Of a stretch of DNA of 27,654 nucleotides, positions 14,578 to 22,626 are shown piece by piece. A program made the translations under genes and the position numbers. This DNA comes from Bacillota bacterium (GTDB taxonomy: Bacteria; Bacillota; Clostridia; Oscillospirales; Ruminococcaceae): contig JAEWWW010000062.1 of assembly GCA_023396215.1 (NCBI GenBank), positions 1 to 27,654 of the forward strand, read 5' to 3'. The notes beneath the pieces were generated by a model. That model did no database searches and had not been told where the DNA came from. It saw only the letters and a list, made by a program, of their open reading frames with translations. Positions within the stretch are counted from its first letter, which is position 1. Every line of letters starts with the position of its first letter.

Positions 14578-15140
14578 TGAGCATCAAGAATCATCTGGCG
14601 GGCATTTTGGAGGAGCTAAAACAACACTCCGAAAAGCTTGACCACCGGCAGCTCGAAGGGTATGCCGAGGAGATTGCCGCCGCCAAAAGAATCTATGCCG
14701 CCGGGGCCGGACGGTCCGGGCTGGCGATGTGGGCATTTGCCATGCGGCTAATGCATCTGGGCAAAGAGGTACATGTGCTGGGCGACGTAACTGCGCCCCA
14801 TACATACCCCGGCGATTTGCTGCTGATTGGCTCGGGCTCGGGCGAAACCAAAAGTCTGGTTGCCGCCGCCGAAAAGGCCAAAAGCTGCGGAATGAGAGTC
14901 GCCCTCAACACAATAGACGGCGGGTCGACGCTGGCGAAGCTGGCCGACGTCGTCCTTCTGCTGCCCGGCGCATCCCCCAAAGTGCGCAGGGGTACCGAGC
15001 AAGCAGCCTCCATTCAGCCGATGGGTTCCTCCTATGAGCAGCTAAGCTGGCTGGTTTATGACGCGGTGGTCATGGCGCTCATGGAAAAACTGGGCCAAAC
15101 CGGCGATGAAATGTTCATGCGCCACGCAAATCTTGAATAA
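14577..15140 (+). CDS. hxlB: 6-phospho-3-hexuloisomerase
   Basis: The start is the ATG at 14577, overlapping the synthase stop codon, which gives 187 residues. It is a single SIS domain with GAGRSG (43-48), VHVLGDVTAPHTYPGD, GSGSGET (85-91) and the C-terminal FMRHANLE tail that is diagnostic for this isomerase. It interconverts D-arabino-3-hexulose 6-phosphate and fructose 6-phosphate. With the upstream synthase it links fructose 6-phosphate to ribulose 5-phosphate plus formaldehyde, either for formaldehyde fixation or for making pentose phosphate. The tandem synthase-isomerase order is the usual one. Confidence 0.93.
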   Translation: MSIKNHLAGILEELKQHSEKLDHRQLEGYAEEIAAAKRIYAAGAGRSGLAMWAFAMRLMHLGKEVHVLGDVTAPHTYPGDLLLIGSGSGETKSLVAAAEKAKSCGMRVALNTIDGGSTLAKLADVVLLLPGASPKVRRGTEQAASIQPMGSSYEQLSWLVYDAVVMALMEKLGQTGDEMFMRHANLE

Positions 15141-15186
15141 GGATTTGGAGCGGTATCATAAAATTCATGTTTTTGAGGGTGATGGA

Positions 15187-16143
15187 ATGTTGGATATAGT
15201 CGCGTTAGGCGAGCTGCTGATTGACTTTACCTACAGTGGAAGAAGCGAATATGGCATGCGCCTGTTTGAGCAGAACCCGGGGGGCGCGCCCGCCAACGTG
15301 TTGTGCGTGCTTGCCAACCTTGGCCTTAAAACCTCGTTCATCGGCAAGGTGGGCAGGGATATGCACGGCGATTTTCTGCGCAGCACCCTTGAAGAAAAAG
15401 GGGTGGACACCAGTGGGCTGATCAGCGCCAAGGACGCGTTTACCACCCTCGCGTTTGTTGAGCTGTCTGAAACGGGCGAGCGCAAGTTTTCCTTTGCGCG
15501 CAAGCCCGGCGCGGACACCTGCCTTTCGGCCGACGAGGTGAAGACCGAGCTGCTGGAGGCGTGCAGGATTTTTCACTTCGGTTCCCTCTCGCTCACCGAC
15601 GAGCCGTCGCGTTCGGCCACAATCGCGGCAATTAAAACCGCCCAAAAGGCCGGAGCCATCATCTCCTATGACCCCAACTACCGCGCGCCGCTCTGGCAGA
15701 GCGAGGCCCAAGCCGCCGAGCAGATGCGCAGCGTTTTGGATTTTGTGAATATTGTGAAAATCAGCGATGAAGAAACCCGGCTGCTCACCGGAGAGGCCTC
15801 GCCCGAAGCCGCCGCGAAACGTCTTTTGCAGTGGGGGGCCTCCTGCGCGGTGGTCACCCTCGGCCGCAACGGCGCCTATGCCGCGGTGAAAGGCGCATCC
15901 GCGCTGGTTCCCGTGCCCGACGTTACGGTGGTGGACACCACCGGCGCAGGCGACGCCTTCTGGGGCGGGTTCCTCTACCAGTTGGCCACAAGCGGGCTGC
16001 GCCCCGGCGAGCTGGGCGCATCGCAATTGCAGGATTTCACCGGCTTTGCCAACGCCGTCGCCTCGCTCTGCGTGCAGAAGCGCGGCGGCATCCCGGCGAT
16101 GCCCACCCTCGAGATGGTCAGAGAGTTTCTGGCAAGCCGCTGA
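15187..16143 (+). CDS. PfkB-family carbohydrate kinase, fructokinase-like
   Basis: The ATG at 15187 follows GAGGGTG at 5 nt and gives 318 residues beginning MLDIVALGELLIDF. PfkB signatures are PGGAPANVLCVLANLG (about 31-46), FIGKVGRDMHGDFL and the catalytic DTTGAGDAFWGGFL with G253-A-G-D256. YDPNYRAPLW and VKISDEETRLLTG match bacterial fructokinases (ScrK/CscK-like) closely. It most likely makes fructose 6-phosphate, or phosphorylates a related ketose, which the isomerase-synthase pair encoded just upstream could use. It lies 46 bp after hxlB and a terminator follows it. Ribulose, allulose or 2-keto-3-deoxygluconate remain possible substrates. Confidence 0.88.
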   Translation: MLDIVALGELLIDFTYSGRSEYGMRLFEQNPGGAPANVLCVLANLGLKTSFIGKVGRDMHGDFLRSTLEEKGVDTSGLISAKDAFTTLAFVELSETGERKFSFARKPGADTCLSADEVKTELLEACRIFHFGSLSLTDEPSRSATIAAIKTAQKAGAIISYDPNYRAPLWQSEAQAAEQMRSVLDFVNIVKISDEETRLLTGEASPEAAAKRLLQWGASCAVVTLGRNGAYAAVKGASALVPVPDVTVVDTTGAGDAFWGGFLYQLATSGLRPGELGASQLQDFTGFANAVASLCVQKRGGIPAMPTLEMVREFLASR

Positions 16144-16195
16144 AGCGGGCGGAGTATAACCAGCCACAGTAAGAACAGTAAAATAGACTTTTCCT

Positions 16196-16232
16196 TTGGG
16201 GCGGCAGTGTTACTGCCGCCCCAAGTTTGTTA
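16196..16232 (+). terminator. Terminator after the sugar kinase gene
   Basis: TTGGGGCGGCAGT (16196-16208) and ACTGCCGCCCCAA (16212-16224) form a perfect 13-bp stem with loop GTT, followed by GTTTGTT. It ends the hexulose phosphate operon. Confidence 0.82.
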
Positions 16233-16304
16233 AAAGCAGGCGGCAAAAAACGTCGGGGGCGAGGCGACAAGCGCGGCAAATGAGGGAGCATATTTAATAT
16301 ATAG

Positions 16305-16529
16305 AACCCCGGCTTCAAGGCGGGCATTAAGAGCCTGGAAAGCCTGGATACCATCGCCCCGGCAGTGCAGAAAGGAAACACCGAGCTGCTGAACTGGCTG
16401 AACGATGGAATTAAGGCGCTGGGCCAATAGCAATTTCCCCATAAGAATTATCAGGAAACCCTTGCCCCTGTTTACGGAGGTGCGGTTGACCCCGATAGTC
16501 TGGTGGTCGAAGGCAGCGTGGTGGAATAG
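16305..16529 (+). pseudogene. C-terminal remnant of an amino-acid ABC binding protein, with internal TAG
   Basis: Reading frame 16305-16529 gives NPGFKAGIKSLESLDTIAPA, then VQKGNTELLNWLNDGIKALGQ, then an in-frame TAG at 16428-16430. It continues as QFPHKNYQETLAPVYGG, AVDPDSLVVEGSVVE and a final TAG at 16527. The pattern IAPAVxKGNxELLxWLN followed by YxETLxPVYG and a VVEG tail is the C-terminus of family-3 (polar amino acid/cystine type) binding proteins. The rest of the gene is missing: a TAG at 16302 and the kinase-operon terminator lie directly upstream. It is a truncated, decayed gene. Both sides of the internal TAG still fit the family, so the stop is probably a single recent substitution. 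Confidence 0.8.
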
Positions 16530-16589
16530 GCTTAATGGCCTAAGCTGCGACTGGACGTTACGATATCCCGGCTGCTGAAAGATGCGCAA

Positions 16590-16619
16590 AGAGCCTGCCC
16601 TAAAGAAAGGGCAGGCTCT
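16590..16619. terminator. Terminator downstream of the PTS operon
   Basis: AGAGCCTGCCCT (16590-16601) and AGGGCAGGCTCT (16608-16619) make a perfect 12-bp stem with loop AAAGAA. On the minus strand it lies about 40 bp past the EIIA stop and runs into TTTGCG. On the plus strand it runs into CACTGTTTTG. It probably serves the minus-strand PTS operon. Confidence 0.75.
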
Positions 16620-16662
16620 CACTGTTTTGTTGGTATTTGAGAACAAACCGCAAATGTCGCCT

Positions 16663-17124
16663 TTACTTCTTCTCCCCCGTCAGATAAGAAATCATTTCCT
16701 CCTTGGAGGACACCCGGCGGATTTTCCGCACCAGCTCATCGTCCGCCAGCTTTGCGGCGACCTTGGAGAGAAGCAGCATATGGTTCCGGTTGCAATCCTG
16801 GTCGTCGGCGACGCAAAACAGGAATATCGTGTCTATCTCCTCGTCGTCCAGGGTTTCCCACTCGATGGATTTTCGCAGCGTCGCAATGGCAATCCCCGGC
16901 TGCTTGGTGCTCTGGCTTTTCCCGTGGGGAATTGCGATGCCGTTGCCAATCCCGGTGGCACCCTCTTTTTCCCGCAGGTAGACGTCCTTCACAAAGCCGC
17001 CGGCGTCGTCAATATAACCGTTTTCATACAAAAGCTGTGACATGAGGTTTAAGGCGTCGTCCTTATCCTTCACATCCAAGCCAATGTGGATAATTCTTTC
17101 ATCCAGTACATCTTTAAGCTGCAT
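16663..17124 (-). CDS. PTS fructose-family EIIA protein
   Basis: This 153-residue single-domain EIIA of the fructose/mannitol family has GIGNGIAIPHGKS with the phosphorylated His at residue 67. The N-terminal LIxxGLxVKDKDDALNLMSQLLYENGYI pattern and the C-terminal LLLSKVAAKLADDELVRKI helix are standard for the fold. It accepts phosphate from HPr and passes it to the EIIB encoded upstream in the same operon. It starts 9 bp after the PRD regulator gene and is the last gene of the operon. It could also phosphorylate the regulator. Confidence 0.93.
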   Translation of the reverse strand: MQLKDVLDERIIHIGLDVKDKDDALNLMSQLLYENGYIDDAGGFVKDVYLREKEGATGIGNGIAIPHGKSQSTKQPGIAIATLRKSIEWETLDDEEIDTIFLFCVADDQDCNRNHMLLLSKVAAKLADDELVRKIRRVSSKEEMISYLTGEKK

Positions 17125-17133
17125 AATCCACCT

Positions 17134-19074
17134 CTATTGAATTAGGTATTGGTAAAGCTCATCCCGTTTTAAGCTTCTTAAATGGCTCAGGCTGCTTTCT
17201 GTTTCTATCAGCTCCAGAAACCCTTTATAAAAAAGCTGTATGAGCCGGGAGTCATCCTTGCTGTTTATTTTGAACGCCAGCAGAAACACCGTATCGGCCT
17301 CATTTTCCGCATCCCACGCGACCGGCTGGTCGAGGATTGCCACAGCCACCCTTGAGGTATTGGCCAGCCCGGAATTGCCATGCGGGATGGCAACGCCGTT
17401 GCCGATGCAGGTGGAAACGGTCTTCTCCCGCTTTAGTATCGAGGCGTGGTATTCCTTTGTGACATAGCCAAGCTCAACCAACCTGTCCGACAGCATGCGC
17501 AGCAGCTCCTCCTTATCCCTGACCCTGACGCCGGTAAAAATCAGCTGGGGGTCAAACAGGTAATAGCAGGAGGGGTCAAACCTCATTTTGGTTTTCAGCC
17601 TTTTATTATTCAGGACGTCAATCCTGTGCTTAATGTCGCCAAGCTCTTTTTCGGTCATCAAAGAGCCGGTGCGCAGGATTTTTTCGCCTGTAACGCTCAA
17701 ATCTGATGTTGTTATGATTAAGTCGTACTGCTCCAGCATCGACCGGTCAAAGTCGTGCAGCGAGATGATGGAGATGCGCTCCACCTTGGGAATCGACGCC
17801 CTTATCTTATTGGCGAAGAGCTGGTTGAGCCCCATCCCCAAATCGGTGACCAGCGCCAGCTTGACCGGTCTGGAAAGCCGCTCCAGCGACACCTGAAAGT
17901 AGAGGGTGATGTAGCTCAGCTCGGTGGAGGAGATATTGATGCCGTAATACTCCTCGAACAAAATCGACAAAGCCCACGAAACCCGGTACATCTGCCTGTA
18001 TTCTTCCTTGATGAATTTGCTCATCGCCTTGGTGGCCTGCCTGTCAAACCGCATCCGGAAAATGGCCGGGCGGATATGGTTGAGCAGGCCGTAATAAAGC
18101 TCGCTGTCTCTGGTCAGGTCGATATTCAGCACCTCGCTGACCACGGCAATGATATGGGTGACGAAGGTCTTTAGCTGCTCGTCGTATTGATAGGCGACAT
18201 TCTCCTCCGCGCCGTCGCCGTGAATCAGATAGGAACACAGCAGTTGAATAGAGAAATAGATAATCTCCTCTTCACTGATTTCGACCGAGAATTTTTCTTC
18301 AATCATCTGAAACAGCGACTTTGACCAGCTGTACTCGTCATACTTGGTGATGGCCTCGCGGTCGGCCGCCGAGATGTTCAAACGGGTGTGTTTGGAACGG
18401 ACAACCGCCAGCGCCGTGTAGATGAGCATCGAGTTGAAGGATTCTTCGGCGAATTTCAGGTTCCACTTGCCCTTCATGGTGAAGATGCATTTTTTCAGGA
18501 GGGCCAGATCCAGACCTCTGGCAAAAAAGCCGATGCTCTCGTCGATATTGTACAGGTCGTTGTTCAGCACCAGATGCTTGATGGCCAGCCGGATATTCTT
18601 TTCGCTTCCACTGAGGGAAACCCCGTAATTTTTCCGGATATCCAGGCCCAGCTCAAAGCCCCCCAGCCACTCTTCGCATATCTTCAGGTTTTTTCTCACC
18701 ACGGGGATTGAATCATAAACCTGCTCGCTCAGCTCGTTCAGGGTCATCCGCTGGTCTTTGGAGGATAGAAGGAGAAACAGGTAGTGGTCAATCTGCTGCT
18801 CGCCTGTCGTTACTCCGCCGGAGCCGAAGCTGGAAAACAGCTTGGGAATGGCGTTGCTGTTTTCTACAACCAGATGCAGGCCCTTGCGGGGGAATTTATG
18901 AATGCACCCGTACCCCGACTCCTTAAGGGCGTCGTTGAGCACGTCCACCTTGCGGCGGACCGTGCTTTCGCTCGCCTCAAGGATTGAGCCGATTTTTGAG
19001 ACCGAGATGTATTCATTTTCACTGAGCAACAACAGAATATTGTGTAGTAGAATGCTGTCTTTTACCTGTTTCAT
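17134..19074 (-). CDS. PRD-containing transcriptional activator (MtlR/LicR type) with EIIB- and EIIA-like domains
   Basis: The protein has 646 residues. An N-terminal HTH at about 7-60 (ISVSKIGSILEASESTVRRKVDVL) is followed by a second HTH at about 105-155. PRD1 spans about 190-290 (conserved H229 in SKHTRL) and PRD2 about 295-400 (H333 in LNHIRPAIFRMRF). An EIIB-like domain lies at about 404-490. A C-terminal EIIA domain contains CIGNGVAIPHGNS with H565. HPr and EIIB control such activators by phosphorylating PRD and EIIA/EIIB sites. The usual phosphorylatable Cys in the EIIB-like loop is missing: the segment reads LALVTDLGMGLNQLF. It is co-transcribed with the PTS genes and is probably their activator, acting on the inverted repeat at 22622-22679. 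Confidence 0.93.
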   Translation of the reverse strand: MKQVKDSILLHNILLLLSENEYISVSKIGSILEASESTVRRKVDVLNDALKESGYGCIHKFPRKGLHLVVENSNAIPKLFSSFGSGGVTTGEQQIDHYLFLLLSSKDQRMTLNELSEQVYDSIPVVRKNLKICEEWLGGFELGLDIRKNYGVSLSGSEKNIRLAIKHLVLNNDLYNIDESIGFFARGLDLALLKKCIFTMKGKWNLKFAEESFNSMLIYTALAVVRSKHTRLNISAADREAITKYDEYSWSKSLFQMIEEKFSVEISEEEIIYFSIQLLCSYLIHGDGAEENVAYQYDEQLKTFVTHIIAVVSEVLNIDLTRDSELYYGLLNHIRPAIFRMRFDRQATKAMSKFIKEEYRQMYRVSWALSILFEEYYGINISSTELSYITLYFQVSLERLSRPVKLALVTDLGMGLNQLFANKIRASIPKVERISIISLHDFDRSMLEQYDLIITTSDLSVTGEKILRTGSLMTEKELGDIKHRIDVLNNKRLKTKMRFDPSCYYLFDPQLIFTGVRVRDKEELLRMLSDRLVELGYVTKEYHASILKREKTVSTCIGNGVAIPHGNSGLANTSRVAVAILDQPVAWDAENEADTVFLLAFKINSKDDSRLIQLFYKGFLELIETESSLSHLRSLKRDELYQYLIQ

Positions 19075-19110
19075 TGTTCACTCCCGTTACCGTCGCTTAT
19101 GGGTTTTATC

Positions 19111-19971
19111 TTACCACAGATAGGATTTTCCGGTGGAGCCAAATAAATCCATCTTCGCCTGCACCGTCTGCTTCACCGTTTCAATGGTGGGGTTGAATAC
19201 CTGCGGCGGCATAAAGTTGCCGGTGGAGGTGTAAATCTCGTGCGCCCGCGCAAAGAAAACCTGCTTAATGTCGCTGGATATGTTGACCTTCTGGATGCCG
19301 ATTGCGCAGGCCCGGCGGATTTCCTCATCCGGGTTATCGCTGCCGCCGTGCAGCACCAGCGGCACCCATGCAACCTTGTTGATTTCCTCCAGCAGCTCAA
19401 GCTGCAGCCTGGGCTTTAAGCCCTTGGGGTAGATGCCGTGGGCTGTCCCAATGGCTATTGCGAGGGCGTCACAGCCGGTGGCCTCCACAAAATCCACCAC
19501 CTCTTCCGGGTTGGTATATGTAACCTGACTGACCCCGCCCTCGTCAGAGCCGTCCACCATGCCGATGGTTCCGATTTCGGCCTCCACCGATACATCCAGC
19601 CAGTGGGCGAACTGGACAATCTCTCTGGTGCGCCGCTTGTTTTCCTCCAAATCCAGCAGCGAGCCGTCGAACATCACCGACGTAAACCCCGCCCGGATTG
19701 CGGCCACGCACTCCTCCATGGTCTTGCCGTGGTCCAGATGCAGGGCGAAGGCCACCTTGCTGGCCCTGAGCCGTTCGGTTACATACCTGAAAAAGTGGGG
19801 GGTGGCGTATTTGAACTCCCCCGGCGCAAACTGGAGTATTGCCGGCGTATTGGTCGCCTCCGCCTGCTCCACCACCGCCCTGACCAGCGCAAGGTCGGAG
19901 GTGTTAAACGCGCCAACCGCAAAGCGGTTCTCTTTGGCGACCGTTAATATATCCTTTAAATTGTATAACAT
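19111..19971 (-). CDS. Class II ketose-bisphosphate aldolase (FbaA/GatY/KbaY family)
   Basis: This 286-residue zinc aldolase has the catalytic Asp80 and zinc ligand His81 in HLDHGKT, VEAEIGTIG in the following strand, His178 in AIGTAHGIYP, His208 in LVLHGGSDNPDEEI, and the phosphate-binding VNISSDIKQ. It cleaves a ketose 1,6-bisphosphate, or possibly a ketose 1-phosphate, to dihydroxyacetone phosphate plus an aldehyde. The usual HGGSG loop is HGGSDNPDEE here, so substrate preference may be unusual. It lies between the EIIC and regulator genes. No phosphofructokinase-type gene is present in the operon, which raises the question of what is cleaved. Confidence 0.9.
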   Translation of the reverse strand: MLYNLKDILTVAKENRFAVGAFNTSDLALVRAVVEQAEATNTPAILQFAPGEFKYATPHFFRYVTERLRASKVAFALHLDHGKTMEECVAAIRAGFTSVMFDGSLLDLEENKRRTREIVQFAHWLDVSVEAEIGTIGMVDGSDEGGVSQVTYTNPEEVVDFVEATGCDALAIAIGTAHGIYPKGLKPRLQLELLEEINKVAWVPLVLHGGSDNPDEEIRRACAIGIQKVNISSDIKQVFFARAHEIYTSTGNFMPPQVFNPTIETVKQTVQAKMDLFGSTGKSYLW

Positions 19972-19984
19972 AAAGTCTCCTGTT

Positions 19985-21082
19985 TTACATCATCTCGATT
20001 TGGATATCGTCCAAATCCTCGTCGGACAGCTCTTTGCCCAAATCCTCGCCGCGGTTTTCGTCGGCTTCTGTGACCGGCTTTTTAATGATGGAAAGCACCA
20101 CCGCCGTGACCACCACGCCGATTGTAAGGGAGATAAGGCCCTGTATTGGCGACGAGAAGAAGGGGAAGGCGATAAACCCGCCGTTGAGCAGCTCGGAGGA
20201 AGTGCCCCATACCATCGAGATGCCGCCCGACACAAACGCGCCGCAGACACAGGCAGCTACCACCCGCACAAGGTCCCGCGCGGCGATGGGGATGACGCCC
20301 TCGGATATCATGAAGCAGCCCATAATCGAGGCGGCCTTCAAGGTTTCCCGCTCCGCTCTGGTATATTTATGTCTGGTGAGCAGGCAGGAAAGCGCAACGC
20401 CCAGCGGCTGAATCATGCTGGCGATAATCTGCACGGTTTTGGCGTCGCGGATGCCCTGCGCGTACAGCGCGTTGACAAAGGCTGTCGCCGTTTTGTTAAC
20501 CGGGCCGCCAAAATCGAAGGTTGCCATCGCACCCAGCATACCGCCGTAGATGAACTTTGAGCCGGAGGAAAGCGACTCCAGAAACTGGGTCATCTGCGCC
20601 ATCAGCCAGACGATTGGCCCTTTGATGACGGCAAACATCAGCAGCCCGGATATCGCCGTCGCCAGAAACGGTATCACCAGCATACCCTTTAACGCCTCAA
20701 TGGTTTTGGGGAGCCTGATGTATTTTTTGCACAGGTTTACCACGACGCCCACCAGAATACCGCCCACCATACCGCCGATAAAGCCGGTGGTGATGTTGTG
20801 GGCCAGCCAGCCGATGATAAAGCCCGGCGCCAGACCCACCTTGCCGCTGATGGAAAAGGCGATGTAAGCGCACAGGATGGGCACCATCATCTGCATACCC
20901 AGCGAACCGGTCTGGAACATCCAGTAGCCGAGGCCGCTTTCGCCCAGATTGGCAACCGACTGCCCCGCCAGCGCACGCCCGATTGCCATGGTCAGACCGG
21001 CGCCAACCACCAGCGGAATGAAGTAAGAAATCCCCGTCAGTATGTGCTGCTTCAGTTGTTTAAAGTTAATGATGTCCTTCAC
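19985..21082 (-). CDS. PTS fructose-family EIIC permease
   Basis: This 365-residue membrane protein starts KQLKQHILTGISYFIPLVVGAGLTMAIG, the fixed opening of fructose-family EIIC. It has about nine to ten membrane segments. The hallmark GAMATFDFGGPVNKTA motif is present, as is FMISEGVIPIAA near the substrate site. The C-terminal tail is acidic and cytoplasmic (EADENRGEDLGKELSDEDLDD). It imports a sugar while EIIB phosphorylates it. EIIB and EIIA are separate polypeptides here, unlike FruA fusions. It lies 12 bp after the EIIB gene. The sugar could be fructose, mannose or a related ketose. The downstream aldolase favours a ketose. Confidence 0.93.
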   Translation of the reverse strand: MKDIINFKQLKQHILTGISYFIPLVVGAGLTMAIGRALAGQSVANLGESGLGYWMFQTGSLGMQMMVPILCAYIAFSISGKVGLAPGFIIGWLAHNITTGFIGGMVGGILVGVVVNLCKKYIRLPKTIEALKGMLVIPFLATAISGLLMFAVIKGPIVWLMAQMTQFLESLSSGSKFIYGGMLGAMATFDFGGPVNKTATAFVNALYAQGIRDAKTVQIIASMIQPLGVALSCLLTRHKYTRAERETLKAASIMGCFMISEGVIPIAARDLVRVVAACVCGAFVSGGISMVWGTSSELLNGGFIAFPFFSSPIQGLISLTIGVVVTAVVLSIIKKPVTEADENRGEDLGKELSDEDLDDIQIEMM

Positions 21083-21094
21083 AACGTACCCTCC

Positions 21095-21406
21095 CTATTT
21101 CTGAATGACTTTTTCAACCTTCTGGATAAAGCCTATGGGATTTTTGATGAGTGTGGAAGTCCCTATTTTGATAACTTTCTTTCCCTCAAAGCGCTCTGTT
21201 TTATCAATCGCCACGTCAACCGCCAGGATAACCACGTCCGCTTCCGCGATATCCTTTGGGTCAAGCTCATCCTCGATACCGATGCTGCCCTGCGTTTCAC
21301 AGGTAATTTGATGGCCGCGAAGCTGGGCGCTCTTCACCAGCTTTTCTCTGGCGATATAGGTATGGGCAATGCCGGTTGTGCATGCTGCAACCCCTACAAT
21401 TTTCAT
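21095..21406 (-). CDS. PTS fructose-family EIIB protein
   Basis: This 103-residue protein has the fructose-type EIIB opening MKIVGVAACTTGIAHTYIA, with the phosphocysteine at residue 9. The following ETQGSIGIEDEL and ADVVILAVDVAI match FruA-type IIB domains. It takes phosphate from EIIA and gives it to the incoming sugar bound to EIIC. The ATG directly follows the TAG of the isomerase gene, with AGGAAAG as ribosome binding site inside the upstream gene. Confidence 0.95.
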   Translation of the reverse strand: MKIVGVAACTTGIAHTYIAREKLVKSAQLRGHQITCETQGSIGIEDELDPKDIAEADVVILAVDVAIDKTERFEGKKVIKIGTSTLIKNPIGFIQKVEKVIQK

Positions 21407-22513
21407 CTAGCTTTCCTCCCCCCTTTCCGATATAAATGGGATGCCGATTGTCACCTTGCAGTCCTTCCCCTCCAGCCGCAGGCCCTGACAGGCCGCGGGT
21501 ATGAGGGCCGCATGCCCCTGAACCAGCTCGAAGGTCCTCTCCCCCACCCGGAGCTTAAGGTCGTTTTCCACCGGTATCACAATCCGGTGCCCGTCAAAGG
21601 CAGGCAGCGTATAGCTTCCGCAAAGCCTGACAAGCTGGATGCCGAAGCCGTCGTTATCCGCCTGTGTAATTAAATCGGAGAGGGTATACTCCTCCCGCTG
21701 CTCCAGAACACGCCCCCGCATGACCACCTTTTCCGCGATGCCCTCGCCGGTATAGGTCGTGTAGTCAAACAGGCCGAGGGCGTCCTCCTCGCTTAGTCCG
21801 AAATACATCTCCTCATCGCTGAGGGTCATCTGGTTGATGTTTCTCTCTACGCGGATGGTGACGTCGTTGCACTCGTGGTACTCCAGATAGAGGCACCCGG
21901 GGCCCACGCAGTGGGGCATCCCCGCCGGGATGAGAATGGTTTGTCCCTTCCGCACCGGTATCTGGTGCAAGCACCCCAGCATCCCGTCGATATCCTGCCG
22001 CCGTATCAGCTCACGCCACAAATCCCTTGTCACATGGGGCCTGAAACCGGCGTTTACGCATAGGGCCTCGCCTGCAATCTCTCTGGTGCCCGCAATGTAC
22101 CACGCCTCGCTTTTGCCCATATGCATCCCGAAGAACCTTCTGGCGTCCTCCCGCTTGGGGTGGCACTGCATCACCAGCCTCACCTTAGTATCCCCCACCC
22201 GCGCAAGTACTGTCAAATGGTAGGGGTTGTATTGGTGAAAGCGTTTCCCCAATACCTGCTCGGGGTATTCCCGGATAATCTCGCTGAGCAGGAGCGCCCC
22301 CTGTTCCTCGGCCGTTCGGCTGACCGCAAAGTTTTCCCCCTTTCCCTTAGAGATAGCGCCTATGGAGGTCACGAGCAGCTCCTCGCACAGGTGTGAATCC
22401 TCGCCTGCCTCTTCCCTTCGCCATTCATTGAGCAGCTTGCCGCCTATGTAGAACCGCTCGATGCGGTTATCCTGAAACAGCAGCGGATACTCAGCCAGTG
22501 TTTTGTCAATCAC
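21407..22513 (-). CDS. Class I mannose-6-phosphate isomerase-like protein
   Basis: A GTG start at 22513 is chosen: GGGAGG lies 7 nt upstream, and the frame further upstream runs through the promoter region. The 368-residue protein has the class I phosphomannose isomerase cupin ligands Q116 and H118 (VMQCHPKRED), E136 in GKSEAWYI and H201 in PAGMPHCVG, followed by LEYHECNDVTIRV. The C-terminal part is a second cupin-like beta domain. It is longer than the short Bacillus ManA but within the family. It probably isomerises an aldose 6-phosphate to a ketose 6-phosphate. As first gene of the PTS operon it would process the imported sugar phosphate. Activity on mannose 6-phosphate itself is not certain. 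Confidence 0.82.
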   Translation of the reverse strand: MIDKTLAEYPLLFQDNRIERFYIGGKLLNEWRREEAGEDSHLCEELLVTSIGAISKGKGENFAVSRTAEEQGALLLSEIIREYPEQVLGKRFHQYNPYHLTVLARVGDTKVRLVMQCHPKREDARRFFGMHMGKSEAWYIAGTREIAGEALCVNAGFRPHVTRDLWRELIRRQDIDGMLGCLHQIPVRKGQTILIPAGMPHCVGPGCLYLEYHECNDVTIRVERNINQMTLSDEEMYFGLSEEDALGLFDYTTYTGEGIAEKVVMRGRVLEQREEYTLSDLITQADNDGFGIQLVRLCGSYTLPAFDGHRIVIPVENDLKLRVGERTFELVQGHAALIPAACQGLRLEGKDCKVTIGIPFISERGEES

Positions 22514-22598
22514 ATGGTAACCTCCCTTCTTCTGTGGTTTCGTGACATATTTAAAAGGCGCGCGGGCATTATAACCCCATTCATCAGCCTGTGACCTC

Positions 22599-22626
22599 AT
22601 TATATTTGATTGGGCCGCTGTAAAAA
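22599..22626 (-). promoter_or_regulatory. PTS operon promoter
   Basis: On the minus strand a perfect TATAAT (22604-22599) lies about 85 bp before the GTG. The -35 position carries only TTTTTA (22626-22621), 16 bp away. A good -10 with a poor -35 is typical of activator-dependent promoters, in keeping with the PRD activator encoded in the operon. Confidence 0.6.

Noticed and set aside
16428..16430. Internal TAG as possible recoding (pyrrolysine or readthrough)
   Set aside because: The gene is already missing most of its 5' part, so decay explains the TAG more simply, and no other gene in the window shows an internal TAG.
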